In this document: piece by piece, positions 7,264 through 14,239 of the stretch
How positions within the stretch are numbered: the stretch's first letter is position 1
Layout: each line of letters begins with the position of its first letter
Source of the DNA: Natrialbaceae archaeon B1-Br10_E2g27
GTDB lineage: Archaea; Halobacteriota; Halobacteria; Halobacteriales; Natrialbaceae
Reading direction: 5' to 3'
DNA: 15,878 nt
Assembly: GCA_001563885.1 (NCBI GenBank)
Contig: LKMM01000025.1
Coordinates: 1 to 15,878 of the forward strand
The notes under the pieces: model-generated
Seen by the model: only the letters and a program-made list of their open reading frames with translations
The model's database searches: none
What the model was told of the DNA's origin: nothing
Made by a program: the position numbers and the translations under genes

Positions 7264-8415
7264 TCAGCCGACAAGCCCGAGGTCGTCGGTTCGGTCGACC
7301 GGCGGCATCCGTCCGTTTTTCGCCGCTTCGTTGTAGACATAGCCCAGCACAGCACACGACATATTCGTGATGTAGACGGCGTATGCGAGATAGATAAACG
7401 GGAGCACGATCATACCAATGATACTAATAACCAAAAGCATAAGCAGGACAAATAACGCGGTGGTACTAGCTATCCAGAGAACCGTGACGAGCGCTATCCC
7501 TTTGAGATAGTGAATCGTGAACGCAAATCGCAGGAACCGAAGCTCACGAACCGTCTCCGAGACGCTTCCGGTTCCGAACAGGACGGGAACGAACGCACCA
7601 GCAACGTAGAACCCTACGAGGGCCGCAAGCACGGACATACCCGTTAGCGCCGTCACGACGGGAGGTGAGTCGGGGAGGACCTCAAAGAGGAGGACGCCGG
7701 CGAACATCGCACCGAGACCCAGCACCATTGCACCGATATACAGTACCGTCAGTGCCAGCCCATCGATCGTGAGCCCACCAAGATCCGTTAGCTCCGGTGG
7801 CTCCTCGTCACCGCGAGCGGCCGCCCGCCCGACACGATAGGAGTAGCCATAGGAGGTAAAAAGCGGGACGAGAAGAAACGAGGCAAAAAGCAACAACGAA
7901 TCGAGGACAAGCGGTTTCCCACCCTTTCCAAGCGGGAACTTCAATCCGTACTCGAGTACGCCAGTCTCGTGATATGCCGGTCCAGTCGGCACTCGATCAT
8001 CGCGTCTCCTCGGATCTCGACCACCCGGCTCGCCTCTCCTCGGATCTCGACCATCCGGCCCGCGTCTCCTCGGACCCTGACCACCCGACTCACGTCTCCA
8101 CGGATCGTGACCGCCGGACTCGCGTCCCGAACGGACGGAGTCCGATGACTGCCTCGAGTCAGTCTCGGGAGACTCTCGCAGGCGACCCCACTCGCCGTCT
8201 TTCGGCTGTGTGCTGGTCGTTTCACTCGAGTGACTGGCGGTTGCAGTTGGGTCGACCGATCGATCCGTCGTCGAACTGTCGGTCGCTGAGTGGTCCCATA
8301 TGGGATCGGTCCGTTCCGACGTCGACGTGGATCGATCCTCGAGTGGCGTATTACAGTTTGGACACACCATCGTGGCCCCCTCGAACGATTCCTCACACTC
8401 TCCGCAGTATCCCAT
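7264..8415 (-). CDS. Zinc-ribbon DUF4013 membrane protein
   Basis: From the ATG at 8415 the protein has 383 residues. It begins with a zinc ribbon (Cys4, Cys7, Cys18, Cys21), followed by a hydrophilic Ser/Thr/Arg-rich linker to about residue 150 that includes four decapeptide repeats (99-138). A DUF4013-like membrane domain with about four to six hydrophobic segments follows (about 168-365), carrying the family's GDEEPPELTDLGGLTIDGL stretch. The function of DUF4013 is unknown. An upstream start at 8568 would add 51 residues of unusual, Arg-rich sequence, overlap the permease gene, and cross the promoter. The TATA-like CTTTACG at 8443-8437 is 22-28 nt before the ATG at 8415 and supports the shorter form. 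It follows the ABC permease by 59 bp on the same strand, so it may be co-expressed with the exporter as well as from its own promoter. Confidence 0.85.
   Translation of the reverse strand: MGYCGECEESFEGATMVCPNCNTPLEDRSTSTSERTDPIWDHSATDSSTTDRSVDPTATASHSSETTSTQPKDGEWGRLRESPETDSRQSSDSVRSGRESGGHDPWRRESGGQGPRRRGPDGRDPRRGEPGGRDPRRRDDRVPTGPAYHETGVLEYGLKFPLGKGGKPLVLDSLLLFASFLLVPLFTSYGYSYRVGRAAARGDEEPPELTDLGGLTIDGLALTVLYIGAMVLGLGAMFAGVLLFEVLPDSPPVVTALTGMSVLAALVGFYVAGAFVPVLFGTGSVSETVRELRFLRFAFTIHYLKGIALVTVLWIASTTALFVLLMLLVISIIGMIVLPFIYLAYAVYITNMSCAVLGYVYNEAAKNGRMPPVDRTDDLGLVG
8001..8121 (-). repeat. Four 30-bp tandem repeats inside the DUF4013 gene
   Basis: Units at about 8001-8030, 8031-8060, 8061-8090 and 8091-8120 share a core like CGTCTCCTCGGATCTCGACC, the first two being nearly identical. 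The period of exactly ten codons keeps the frame, giving ESGGHDPWRR, ESGGQGPRRR, GPDGRDPRRG and EPGGRDPRRR. The array sits in the linker between zinc ribbon and membrane domain, where copy number could vary without breaking either. Confidence 0.9.
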
Positions 8416-8436
8416 GCCAGTTGATTGAACTGATGA

Positions 8437-8443
8437 CGTAAAG
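8437..8443 (-). promoter_or_regulatory. TATA-like box of the DUF4013 gene
   Basis: CTTTACG on the minus strand lies 22-28 nt upstream of the ATG at 8415 and fits a leaderless transcript. It is the main reason for preferring that start over 8568. Confidence 0.5.
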
Positions 8444-8474
8444 TCATTTCCTTCGGGCGAGCTACCGAATGAAT

Positions 8475-9623
8475 TTACAGCGATTCTGGCTCGAGTCGGT
8501 CGACGTACCATCGGAGCGCGAGGAGTGTAAAGGCGGCGGCGATCCCATAGCCTGCAAGCGCGAGCCAACTCGTCGCGGTGGCCGAACCGGTAGCGAATTT
8601 CGCGACGGTGTTTGCAGGGTGTTCGGGGAGTGCCGTCGAGACGACGAGCGTTCCGACGATCCCGACCGAGTACAAAAGCTGGGATTGACGGCGTTCGGGC
8701 GCATAGAGGGCGACTCCCGCACCGACGGCGGCAACCAGCACCGAGAGGGCTGCCACCAGCCCGACAAGCGCAAACGGCTGTGCAATCGCCGTCCCGTTTA
8801 CCGCAAGCAACGCAAGCCAGACGGCCGCCTGAATCGGTGCAAGCACGGCCGTTGCAACCAGCTTGGCATCGACTACGTCGACGAACGAAAGCGGCGCGAC
8901 CCGCAACAACTCGAGGGTGCCTCGCTGGCGTTCTTCGGCGAGTGAGTCGACGACCATCGACCCGCTGATAAACGCCGGCAAAAAAAGCAACAACGGCAAC
9001 AGGATGGTGTAGGTAAATCCGGCGTAGGGACTCGCCTCGATCGCTTCCGGGACCGACAGTGGCTGTTCGGCGAGTCGATCGGCGTTGGCAATGCGTTCTG
9101 TATACTCGAGAGTCTCCAGGGCTTCACGAAGCTGGACGACCAGCACCGTCGTCTGCAGCCCCTCGTCGGGGACGGTCGTTCTGACGACGAGACGACCCTC
9201 GTCGTCTCTGTTGGCGTCGAGGACGGCATCGACCTGCCCTTCCTCGAAGGCAGCGTGTGCATCGGCGCGGTCGTCATACCGGTCTACACCGAGTCCATCT
9301 TGCTGGCTGGCGACGGCTGCCAGTTCGTCGGTGTCCTCGCCGGTGACTGCGATAGCTCGTTCCTGGCCCTCGATTGCGCTTGGGTCGTACATCGAGACCA
9401 GGCCGACGACCAGAAACGACGAAAACGCCGCGATAAACAGTTGAATGGCGATCGCAAGGATGATCGTCTTCTCCGAGCGAAGCGACTGGAGTTCTCTGCG
9501 GATGAGTGCCCATCGAGCGTGCCAGACGGATCTCGAGGCCTCGGTGTCAACCGATGGCGGGTTCGGACCGCGCTGGATCGATTCTCGCCTGGCTGAACCC
9601 GTATCGGCTCGGTCACGCGACAA
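8475..9623 (-). CDS. ABC-2 type exporter permease (second permease of the NatAB-like operon)
   Basis: A 382-residue permease with the ABC-2/NatB layout: cytoplasmic N-terminus, first membrane helix at about 53-78, an extracellular domain of about 125 residues (80-200), then about five helices (203-226, 253-275, 283-307, 317-333, 350-372). EERQRGTLELLRVAPLS (231-247) after the second helix is the coupling segment contacting the ATPase, typical of this family. The start is TTG at 9623: an in-frame stop at 9632-9630 excludes anything further upstream, and no ATG or GTG follows before the first helix. A near-perfect Shine-Dalgarno precedes it. The gene overlaps the previous permease by 11 nt and should form a complex with it and the ATPase. 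The substrate is unknown. Confidence 0.88.
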   Translation of the reverse strand: MSRDRADTGSARRESIQRGPNPPSVDTEASRSVWHARWALIRRELQSLRSEKTIILAIAIQLFIAAFSSFLVVGLVSMYDPSAIEGQERAIAVTGEDTDELAAVASQQDGLGVDRYDDRADAHAAFEEGQVDAVLDANRDDEGRLVVRTTVPDEGLQTTVLVVQLREALETLEYTERIANADRLAEQPLSVPEAIEASPYAGFTYTILLPLLLFLPAFISGSMVVDSLAEERQRGTLELLRVAPLSFVDVVDAKLVATAVLAPIQAAVWLALLAVNGTAIAQPFALVGLVAALSVLVAAVGAGVALYAPERRQSQLLYSVGIVGTLVVSTALPEHPANTVAKFATGSATATSWLALAGYGIAAAFTLLALRWYVDRLEPESL

Positions 9624-11541
9624 GCGCGATCACCCCCAGGTTGTAGAGTACGTGAACGATCGTCGCAACGACGAACGCGAGTGCATAGCTGGTCCGTCCA
9701 CGAGTCGCCCCAACCGTCGAAATGACCGCCGTCACGATATGGAGGACAAGCGGCGCAAAAAACAGTGCCACGAGGACGAGCGGCTCACTCGAGAGCGCAG
9801 GGCCGAAGGCTGCAGTGCCGACGGACAGGTCGGGAATGCCGACCAGTTGGACGGCGTGAGTGGCCTTTTCACCGAGGAAAAAACCGATGCCGGAGATACC
9901 ACCCAGAATCGCACCGACCCGGATCGTCGAGTCGAACCGCGATCGGGCGAAGCCGGCGTAGACGTGGATGCTCTTTGCGAACTCTTCGACGGCAGCAGCA
10001 AAGACGAACATTACCGGTAAGGCGACGGCGTCAGGAATCGCAAAGAGCAACGCGACGCCGAGTAACTGTGCCCCAAAGACGAACGGAATAGACAGAATCG
10101 AGAGCACGAACGGGCTGGCATACGCGTGGACGCGGGCGGTGATCGAATCGATCTGGCTTACGATAGCGTCTATGATCTTTGCAGGAATCGGCTTCTGGGC
10201 GAACATATCCTCCTCGCGGTAGACACCGATACCGAGCAAAAACAGGACGACAGAGCCGAGATACAACGCCCCCGTCGAGAACAGATACTCGACCAGTTCG
10301 ACCGACTCGCCTTGCAGATCGAAAACGACGAGCGTCAGCGGCGAGATGAGCGCAATCGGCGTCACGTTGGAGAAGATCGCTGGGACGAACGCGTACGTCG
10401 TGAGGACGACGCTTACAGTCACGGTAACGAAGGTGAGTTCTTTGAACGACCGGGCGAACATCGCGCCGGCGAACGTCGCCCCCAGAAACAAAAGCGCAAA
10501 TGGAAAGACTGCGGCGATCGAAAGCACGCCGCCATCGATACTGAGCACAATCGCCGCTGTCAGCCCCACGAGTCCGAGCAGATACGGCAGCGTCTTTCCG
10601 GCGACGATTTCGGTTCGACTCGCCGGCGAGACGAGCAACAACTCACCGCGACGTTTGAGTCGTTCCTGCATGATCGAGCCGCCATAGACCTGGATCACGA
10701 AGTTCATCGGGACGATAAGCAAAAACGCAAGCACGAGCGCCTCAAATGGGAACGGCGGCGAAAGCGTTCCTGGAGTGCCGGGGGCGGTCTGCTCGCCTGC
10801 CCCACCGCCGATATCCGGCACCTGCAACCCGTCGTCGGTCGATGGCATGCCGTCTGCGTCTGGATCAGTCGTCATACCCGAATCGTCGTCAGCCTCTGTA
10901 TCGTCGTCAGCCTCTGTATCGTCGTCAGTGTCACCACCGTCACCGCTCCCTGGCTCACCATCGCCGGCTGTCTCACCTTCCGTCTCAAATCCCTCTTCGG
11001 CGAACAAGCCGAGATTTCGATCCTGATACTCGAGGCTGACAAAGACCGGATACGCTGCTGGCGAGTCGTTTTCGGCGGCCATCAATCCCTCGTTGTAGGA
11101 ACCGACGGCGTTGCGGAACACGTCGTAGGCGGCTTCGCCGTTGGGGCCGACATACCCAATCTCTCCGTCTGGCGTAAGCACCAGGTCGACGTTCCCGCTC
11201 TCGCCGTCGTCTGCAATCTCGACATCCGAGAGCGAAACCGGCCGAAACTGGTTTGCTTCAACCGCGACGTCGTGATATGGGTTTGACTCGTCGACGCCAA
11301 CGACGTAGATCTCATCATCGAGTCCGAGTCCGTCTTCGGCTGCGACGAATCCAACGACACCGATGACGGCGATCATCACGACCAAAATCAGGAGCGTTCG
11401 CCGATCGATGGTGCCGGTACTCCGAGTTACCTCCCAGCGGGCAATTCGACCGAGACGTCTGAGTTTGCTGGCGAACCCGTCGTCGGCACCATCGCCTGGG
11501 GCATCTGCCGGCCCAATCGAGGGGCCCTCGCTACGACTCAC
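9613..11541 (-). CDS. ABC-2 permease fused to a PrsW-type intramembrane protease domain
   Basis: This 642-residue membrane protein has two modules. Residues 1-445 are a NatB-like ABC-2 permease: membrane helix about 49-67, an extracellular domain (70-262) with an Asp/Glu/Gly-rich linker at 183-260, then a block of helices with the coupling segment ERLKRRGELLLVSPASRTEI at 293-312. Residues about 470-642 resemble PrsW-family glutamic/metallo intramembrane proteases: EEFAK at 519-523, GFFLGEKATH at 553-562, His601 in LHIVTAVIST, and His630 and Asn634 in HVLYN. The order and the 38-residue step from Glu520 to Glu558 match the family. Translation starts at GTG (11541-11539), overlapping the ATPase stop as GTGA. 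It is the middle gene of the exporter operon. Whether the protease domain is active, and on what, is unknown; bacterial PrsW cleaves membrane anti-sigma factors, but this need not. Confidence 0.88.
   Translation of the reverse strand: MSRSEGPSIGPADAPGDGADDGFASKLRRLGRIARWEVTRSTGTIDRRTLLILVVMIAVIGVVGFVAAEDGLGLDDEIYVVGVDESNPYHDVAVEANQFRPVSLSDVEIADDGESGNVDLVLTPDGEIGYVGPNGEAAYDVFRNAVGSYNEGLMAAENDSPAAYPVFVSLEYQDRNLGLFAEEGFETEGETAGDGEPGSGDGGDTDDDTEADDDTEADDDSGMTTDPDADGMPSTDDGLQVPDIGGGAGEQTAPGTPGTLSPPFPFEALVLAFLLIVPMNFVIQVYGGSIMQERLKRRGELLLVSPASRTEIVAGKTLPYLLGLVGLTAAIVLSIDGGVLSIAAVFPFALLFLGATFAGAMFARSFKELTFVTVTVSVVLTTYAFVPAIFSNVTPIALISPLTLVVFDLQGESVELVEYLFSTGALYLGSVVLFLLGIGVYREEDMFAQKPIPAKIIDAIVSQIDSITARVHAYASPFVLSILSIPFVFGAQLLGVALLFAIPDAVALPVMFVFAAAVEEFAKSIHVYAGFARSRFDSTIRVGAILGGISGIGFFLGEKATHAVQLVGIPDLSVGTAAFGPALSSEPLVLVALFFAPLVLHIVTAVISTVGATRGRTSYALAFVVATIVHVLYNLGVIALVA
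9628..9637 (-). promoter_or_regulatory. Strong Shine-Dalgarno site for the TTG-started permease
   Basis: GGGGGTGATC on the minus strand differs at one base from GGAGGTGATC, the perfect complement of the 16S rRNA 3' end. Its GGTG core is seven nucleotides from the TTG at 9623. It lies inside the end of the upstream permease gene, so re-initiation by terminating ribosomes is likely. It decides the start of the gene. Confidence 0.75.
10883..10934 (-). repeat. 18-bp tandem repeat coding an acidic linker
   Basis: Two perfect copies of TCGTCGTCAGCCTCTGTA (10883-10900 and 10901-10918) are followed by a partial third. On the minus strand they encode DDDTEA-DDDTEA-DDDSG (about residues 207-222) in the extracellular part of the permease-protease fusion. 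The period is a multiple of three, so changes in copy number keep the frame. Confidence 0.9.
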
Positions 11542-12467
11542 GCCTCGGCCTCCTCGGGCGAGTCGCTTGCGAGTTCGAGGAAGATTTCCTCGAGCGTCGG
11601 CGTTTCCGTCTGGATATCCGTGATACGGCCGTCGGCGGCCTCGACGGCCTCGCGGATCGCCTCGACGTGGGCCATCTCCTCGACGACGTGTTCGACGTGG
11701 CCGTTTTCACGAGAGACCGTCACAGGTGAGTCGGCTGTTTCGACTGCCTCGAGTCCATGACTGCCCTCGACCGTCGCATAGACGTAATAGACGGTCCCGC
11801 CGTGGGCCTCGCGGATCTCCTCGACGCTCCCGCGAGCGATGATCCGCCCCTCGTTCATCACCGCGATTCGATCACAGATACTCTCGACGTGAAAGAGGTT
11901 GTGTGCACTAAAGACGATGGTCTTGCCCTCCTCGCTTAGCTCGCGTGTAAACTCGATGATGTAGTTGGTCGTCAACGGATCGAGGCCCGACGCCGGTTCG
12001 TCGAAAATGAGCACGTCGGGATCGTTGACCAGCGCCCGTGTAATCGCAACCTTTCGTTTCATTCCCTTCGAGACGTTGCCGAGGCGTCGGTCGCGGTGCT
12101 CGAGGTCGAGTCGGTCGAGGGTGCGTTCGATTCGCTCGTCGGCGACCTCGCGGGGGACGCCATAGAGGTCGGCGAAAAATCGCAGATAGCTCCGAGCAGT
12201 CATCTCCTCATACAGCGGCGACTCCTCGGGTAAAAACCCAAGCCGACGCTGCATCGCCGGCTCACCCGGTTCGTAGCCGGCGACTCGAGCGGTTCCACCG
12301 GTCGGTTCGACGAGTCCAGCGAGCATCTTTAGCGTCGTCGTCTTGCCGGCCCCGTTCGGCCCGACGACCCCGAACACCTCGCCGCGGTCGATCGAAAAGG
12401 AACTTCCCTCGACCGCCACGAAATTGCCGTACTCCTTCCGGAGACCCTCGACCTCGAGTATCGCCAT
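11538..12467 (-). CDS. NatA-like ABC transporter ATP-binding protein
   Basis: A 309-residue cytoplasmic ATPase powering the two following permeases. It has Walker A GPNGAGKTT at residues 36-44, a degenerate signature NVSKGMKRKVAITRAL in place of LSGGQ as in many NatA/CcmA-type exporters, Walker B VLIFDEPASGLDP, and the H-loop histidine in IVFSAHNLFHVESICDRI. The C-terminal ~80 residues are the accessory domain found in NatA-like proteins. The ATG at 12467 is preferred over the longer 12575 start because MAILEVEGLRKEYG begins the conserved fold, a TATA-like TTTACT lies about 27-32 nt upstream, and GGAG lies at 12475-12472. The extra 36 residues of the longer form look non-coding. The stop overlaps the next gene as GTGA. 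Confidence 0.93.
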   Translation of the reverse strand: MAILEVEGLRKEYGNFVAVEGSSFSIDRGEVFGVVGPNGAGKTTTLKMLAGLVEPTGGTARVAGYEPGEPAMQRRLGFLPEESPLYEEMTARSYLRFFADLYGVPREVADERIERTLDRLDLEHRDRRLGNVSKGMKRKVAITRALVNDPDVLIFDEPASGLDPLTTNYIIEFTRELSEEGKTIVFSAHNLFHVESICDRIAVMNEGRIIARGSVEEIREAHGGTVYYVYATVEGSHGLEAVETADSPVTVSRENGHVEHVVEEMAHVEAIREAVEAADGRITDIQTETPTLEEIFLELASDSPEEAEA

Positions 12468-12492
12468 TCGTCTCCGAGACAGGCAGCGGGTT

Positions 12493-12500
12493 GAGTAAAG
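12493..12500 (-). promoter_or_regulatory. TATA-like box of the exporter operon
   Basis: CTTTACTC on the minus strand lies 26-33 nt upstream of the ATPase ATG at 12467. It closely resembles the CTTTACG element of the DUF4013 gene. This would be the promoter for the ATPase and both permeases. Confidence 0.5.
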
Positions 12501-12542
12501 TCTGACGGCAATGACTGTCAGGTAGTTGTGATCCTCTCGGCT

Positions 12543-12554
12543 GGATACGTATCC
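12543..12554. promoter_or_regulatory. 12-bp palindrome in the exporter/SRPBCC divergent region
   Basis: GGATACGTATCC is a perfect 12-bp palindrome lying 42 bp upstream of the exporter TATA box and 45 bp before the SRPBCC start at 12600. Its place between two divergent genes makes it a possible operator for either. No protein in the window is an obvious partner, and a short palindrome can arise by chance. Confidence 0.35.
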
Positions 12555-12599
12555 GGACCAAACCACCGCGAACACAAGAGTCCAGAGGGCAAGACCCCT

Positions 12600-13043
12600 A
12601 TGTTCGGTAGCATGACTCGACTCCAGTGGATCCGGACACCGGATGGTCGCCGACTCGAGGCCTCACACGTCGTCGCCGCGCCGGCAGAAGACGCTTGGAC
12701 AACACTCATAGATACCAGACGCTGGCCGGAGTGGCTGCCCGGCGTCAGCGGTGTCGACGCCAGCCACCGTCACATCCGCGAGGGGACCACGGGTCGGATT
12801 CGGCTCCCGGGCGTCTGGACACCCTTTACCATCACCGAGGTCGATGATCGCCAGTGGTCCTGGTCGGTTGCCGGCGTTCCAGGCGCTACCCACCGCGTCG
12901 ACGACCTCACAGCCGACCGGTGTCGGATCGCCTTCGAACTCCCCACACAAGCGTTTGCGACTACCGGGGCCGCACTTTATGCCCTCGAGCGCCTCGAGGA
13001 ACTGCTTGTTCCAGGGGAGCGTAGATCGACTGAACAATTGTAA
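12600..13043 (+). CDS. SRPBCC (START-like) family protein
   Basis: A 147-residue soluble protein with the features of the SRPBCC/polyketide-cyclase fold: strand LEASHVVAAPAEDAWTTLIDTRRWPEWLPGV (typical first strand and the W-P-x-W helix), alternating beta strands through ITEVDDRQWSWSVAG and DRCRIAFELPT, and a long C-terminal helix ALYALERLEELLV. Such proteins bind hydrophobic ligands; which one cannot be read. The ATG at 12600 (MFGSM) or 12612 (MTRLQW) is the likely start. A start at 12528 would add 24 residues of non-conserved-looking sequence within the divergent promoter region. No strong TATA box was found. It diverges from the exporter operon, and a functional link is possible but unproven. 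Confidence 0.8.
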   Translation: MFGSMTRLQWIRTPDGRRLEASHVVAAPAEDAWTTLIDTRRWPEWLPGVSGVDASHRHIREGTTGRIRLPGVWTPFTITEVDDRQWSWSVAGVPGATHRVDDLTADRCRIAFELPTQAFATTGAALYALERLEELLVPGERRSTEQL

Positions 13044-13121
13044 ATAGTCTCAGAGAGAGGCCGTGTTCGGTGTGTGACCAGCGTCAGCGGGGACCAGGCA
13101 GGCACAGTTGATGAGGAGGGA

Positions 13122-14081
13122 TTATGCCTGCGATTGAGCGGCCTGGATCCAGTCTGACGCACGGTCTTCAGAGATCGCTGCTGCGTCGGCGACCGCCTCG
13201 GTGTCGGTCGTTGCGAGGTCTTCGACCGTCTCGATTCCGGCCTCGGCGAGGCGCTTGGCGTACGTCTGGCCGACACCGTCGATGTGCTGGAGGGTGTGTT
13301 CATCCGCTTTCCCTTCGGCCGCCGATTCGATCGCAGTCGTCGTCTCTGAGACTGTCGCGTCGGCGGCGTCGCCGGCCAGCCCCTGTGTCTGAGCCTGGCC
13401 CGTCTCGACCATCGCCTCGCCCTGTTTCTGGCTCGTCTGCATCGCCGACTCGGCGCTTTGCTGGACCGTCCCTGCAGTTTCTTCGGCTCGACTGACTCCC
13501 TCGAGTGCCTGCTGTTCGGTCTCTTTGTGCGCCTCGAGGACCGACTCGATCGACTCCGTGAGGACGGTCTGTTGTTGGTCGGTCAGTTCCTCGACCGACT
13601 CGACAACGGCCGCTTCGAACTCGGCCCAGGTCCGATCCTGTGTTCGCTCGAACTCCTCGAATTGCTCGTCGACGGTCGAGCGGATGTCAGCCCCATCGCG
13701 GTCCATCGCCGACTCGAGGGCGTCGAACTGGGCGTGGATCATCTGCTTGAGCAAGTCAACACCCTGGTCGTACTGCTCGGTGAGCAGTTTCTGGGTCTGT
13801 TTGGCGTTCACCTCGACCTGGTCGTCGATCGTCGATCGAACGTCGTACTGGGCCTCATCCAGGGCCGACTCCATCGCCTCGAGTTGGGCGTCGAACAGTT
13901 GCCGGGCGAGTTCGGTACCCTGACGCTGGAGACTGTGCTGGGCAGCAAAACCGTTTTTCATCATCCGCTCGGCGGCATTTTCTTGCAGTTCGAGACCGTG
14001 CTCGAAAAACTGCTGGCCCTGTTTGATCGACTGGCGCTGCAGTTCGAACGTCGCTTCGATGGGTGTTTTCGTGTCAGTCAT
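13122..14081 (-). CDS. Coiled-coil protein with phasin-like helices and C-terminal helix-hairpin-helix domain
   Basis: A 319-residue soluble, acidic, Gln/Glu/Ala-rich protein with no membrane segment and no cysteine. Residues 1-215 are almost wholly helical and amphipathic. They contain a duplicated unit: 65-88 (AQLEAMESALDE, DVRSTIDDQ) and 117-140 (AQFDALESAMDR, DIRSTVDEQ), 52 residues apart. A low-complexity Ala/Gln/Thr linker (215-260) leads to a helix-hairpin-helix domain at about 264-313 (LQHIDGVGQTYAKRLAEAGIETVEDLA), a fold that usually binds DNA non-specifically. The N-terminus (EATFELQRQSIKQGQQFFEHGLELQ) recalls phasins, the granule-coating proteins, but no polyhydroxyalkanoate gene is in the window. 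The function is not recognised; linking DNA to a polymer or surface is a guess. It is single in its 78-bp and 158-bp flanking gaps, in which no clear promoter was seen. Confidence 0.85.
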   Translation of the reverse strand: MTDTKTPIEATFELQRQSIKQGQQFFEHGLELQENAAERMMKNGFAAQHSLQRQGTELARQLFDAQLEAMESALDEAQYDVRSTIDDQVEVNAKQTQKLLTEQYDQGVDLLKQMIHAQFDALESAMDRDGADIRSTVDEQFEEFERTQDRTWAEFEAAVVESVEELTDQQQTVLTESIESVLEAHKETEQQALEGVSRAEETAGTVQQSAESAMQTSQKQGEAMVETGQAQTQGLAGDAADATVSETTTAIESAAEGKADEHTLQHIDGVGQTYAKRLAEAGIETVEDLATTDTEAVADAAAISEDRASDWIQAAQSQA

Positions 14082-14239
14082 AAGTGCTTGGGGTCAGCGA
14101 CGAGTTCCTCCCGTCGCGGTTTCCTAACACAACAAACTACCCAGACGCGAATAAGCCCCACCCTTGCACACCACAGGTCTCCATTGGATGGTGATGAGAA
14201 CCATACGAGGGACGACCCAGACAGAACTCGTGAGAGAAG

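Noticed and set aside
8001..8121. Tandem 30-bp repeats as a possible CRISPR array
   Set aside because: Units are contiguous with no spacers and keep a coding frame, so this is a coding minisatellite.
10126..11286. 386-codon plus-strand open frame antisense to the permease-protease fusion
   Set aside because: The product is Arg/Asp/His-rich with no domain. The minus strand shows membrane helices and family motifs.
14082..14239. Possible short minus-strand peptide (26 codons) in the gap before the coiled-coil gene
   Set aside because: No ribosome binding site or promoter at a suitable place and no protein-like composition. Nothing else was seen in this 158-bp gap.
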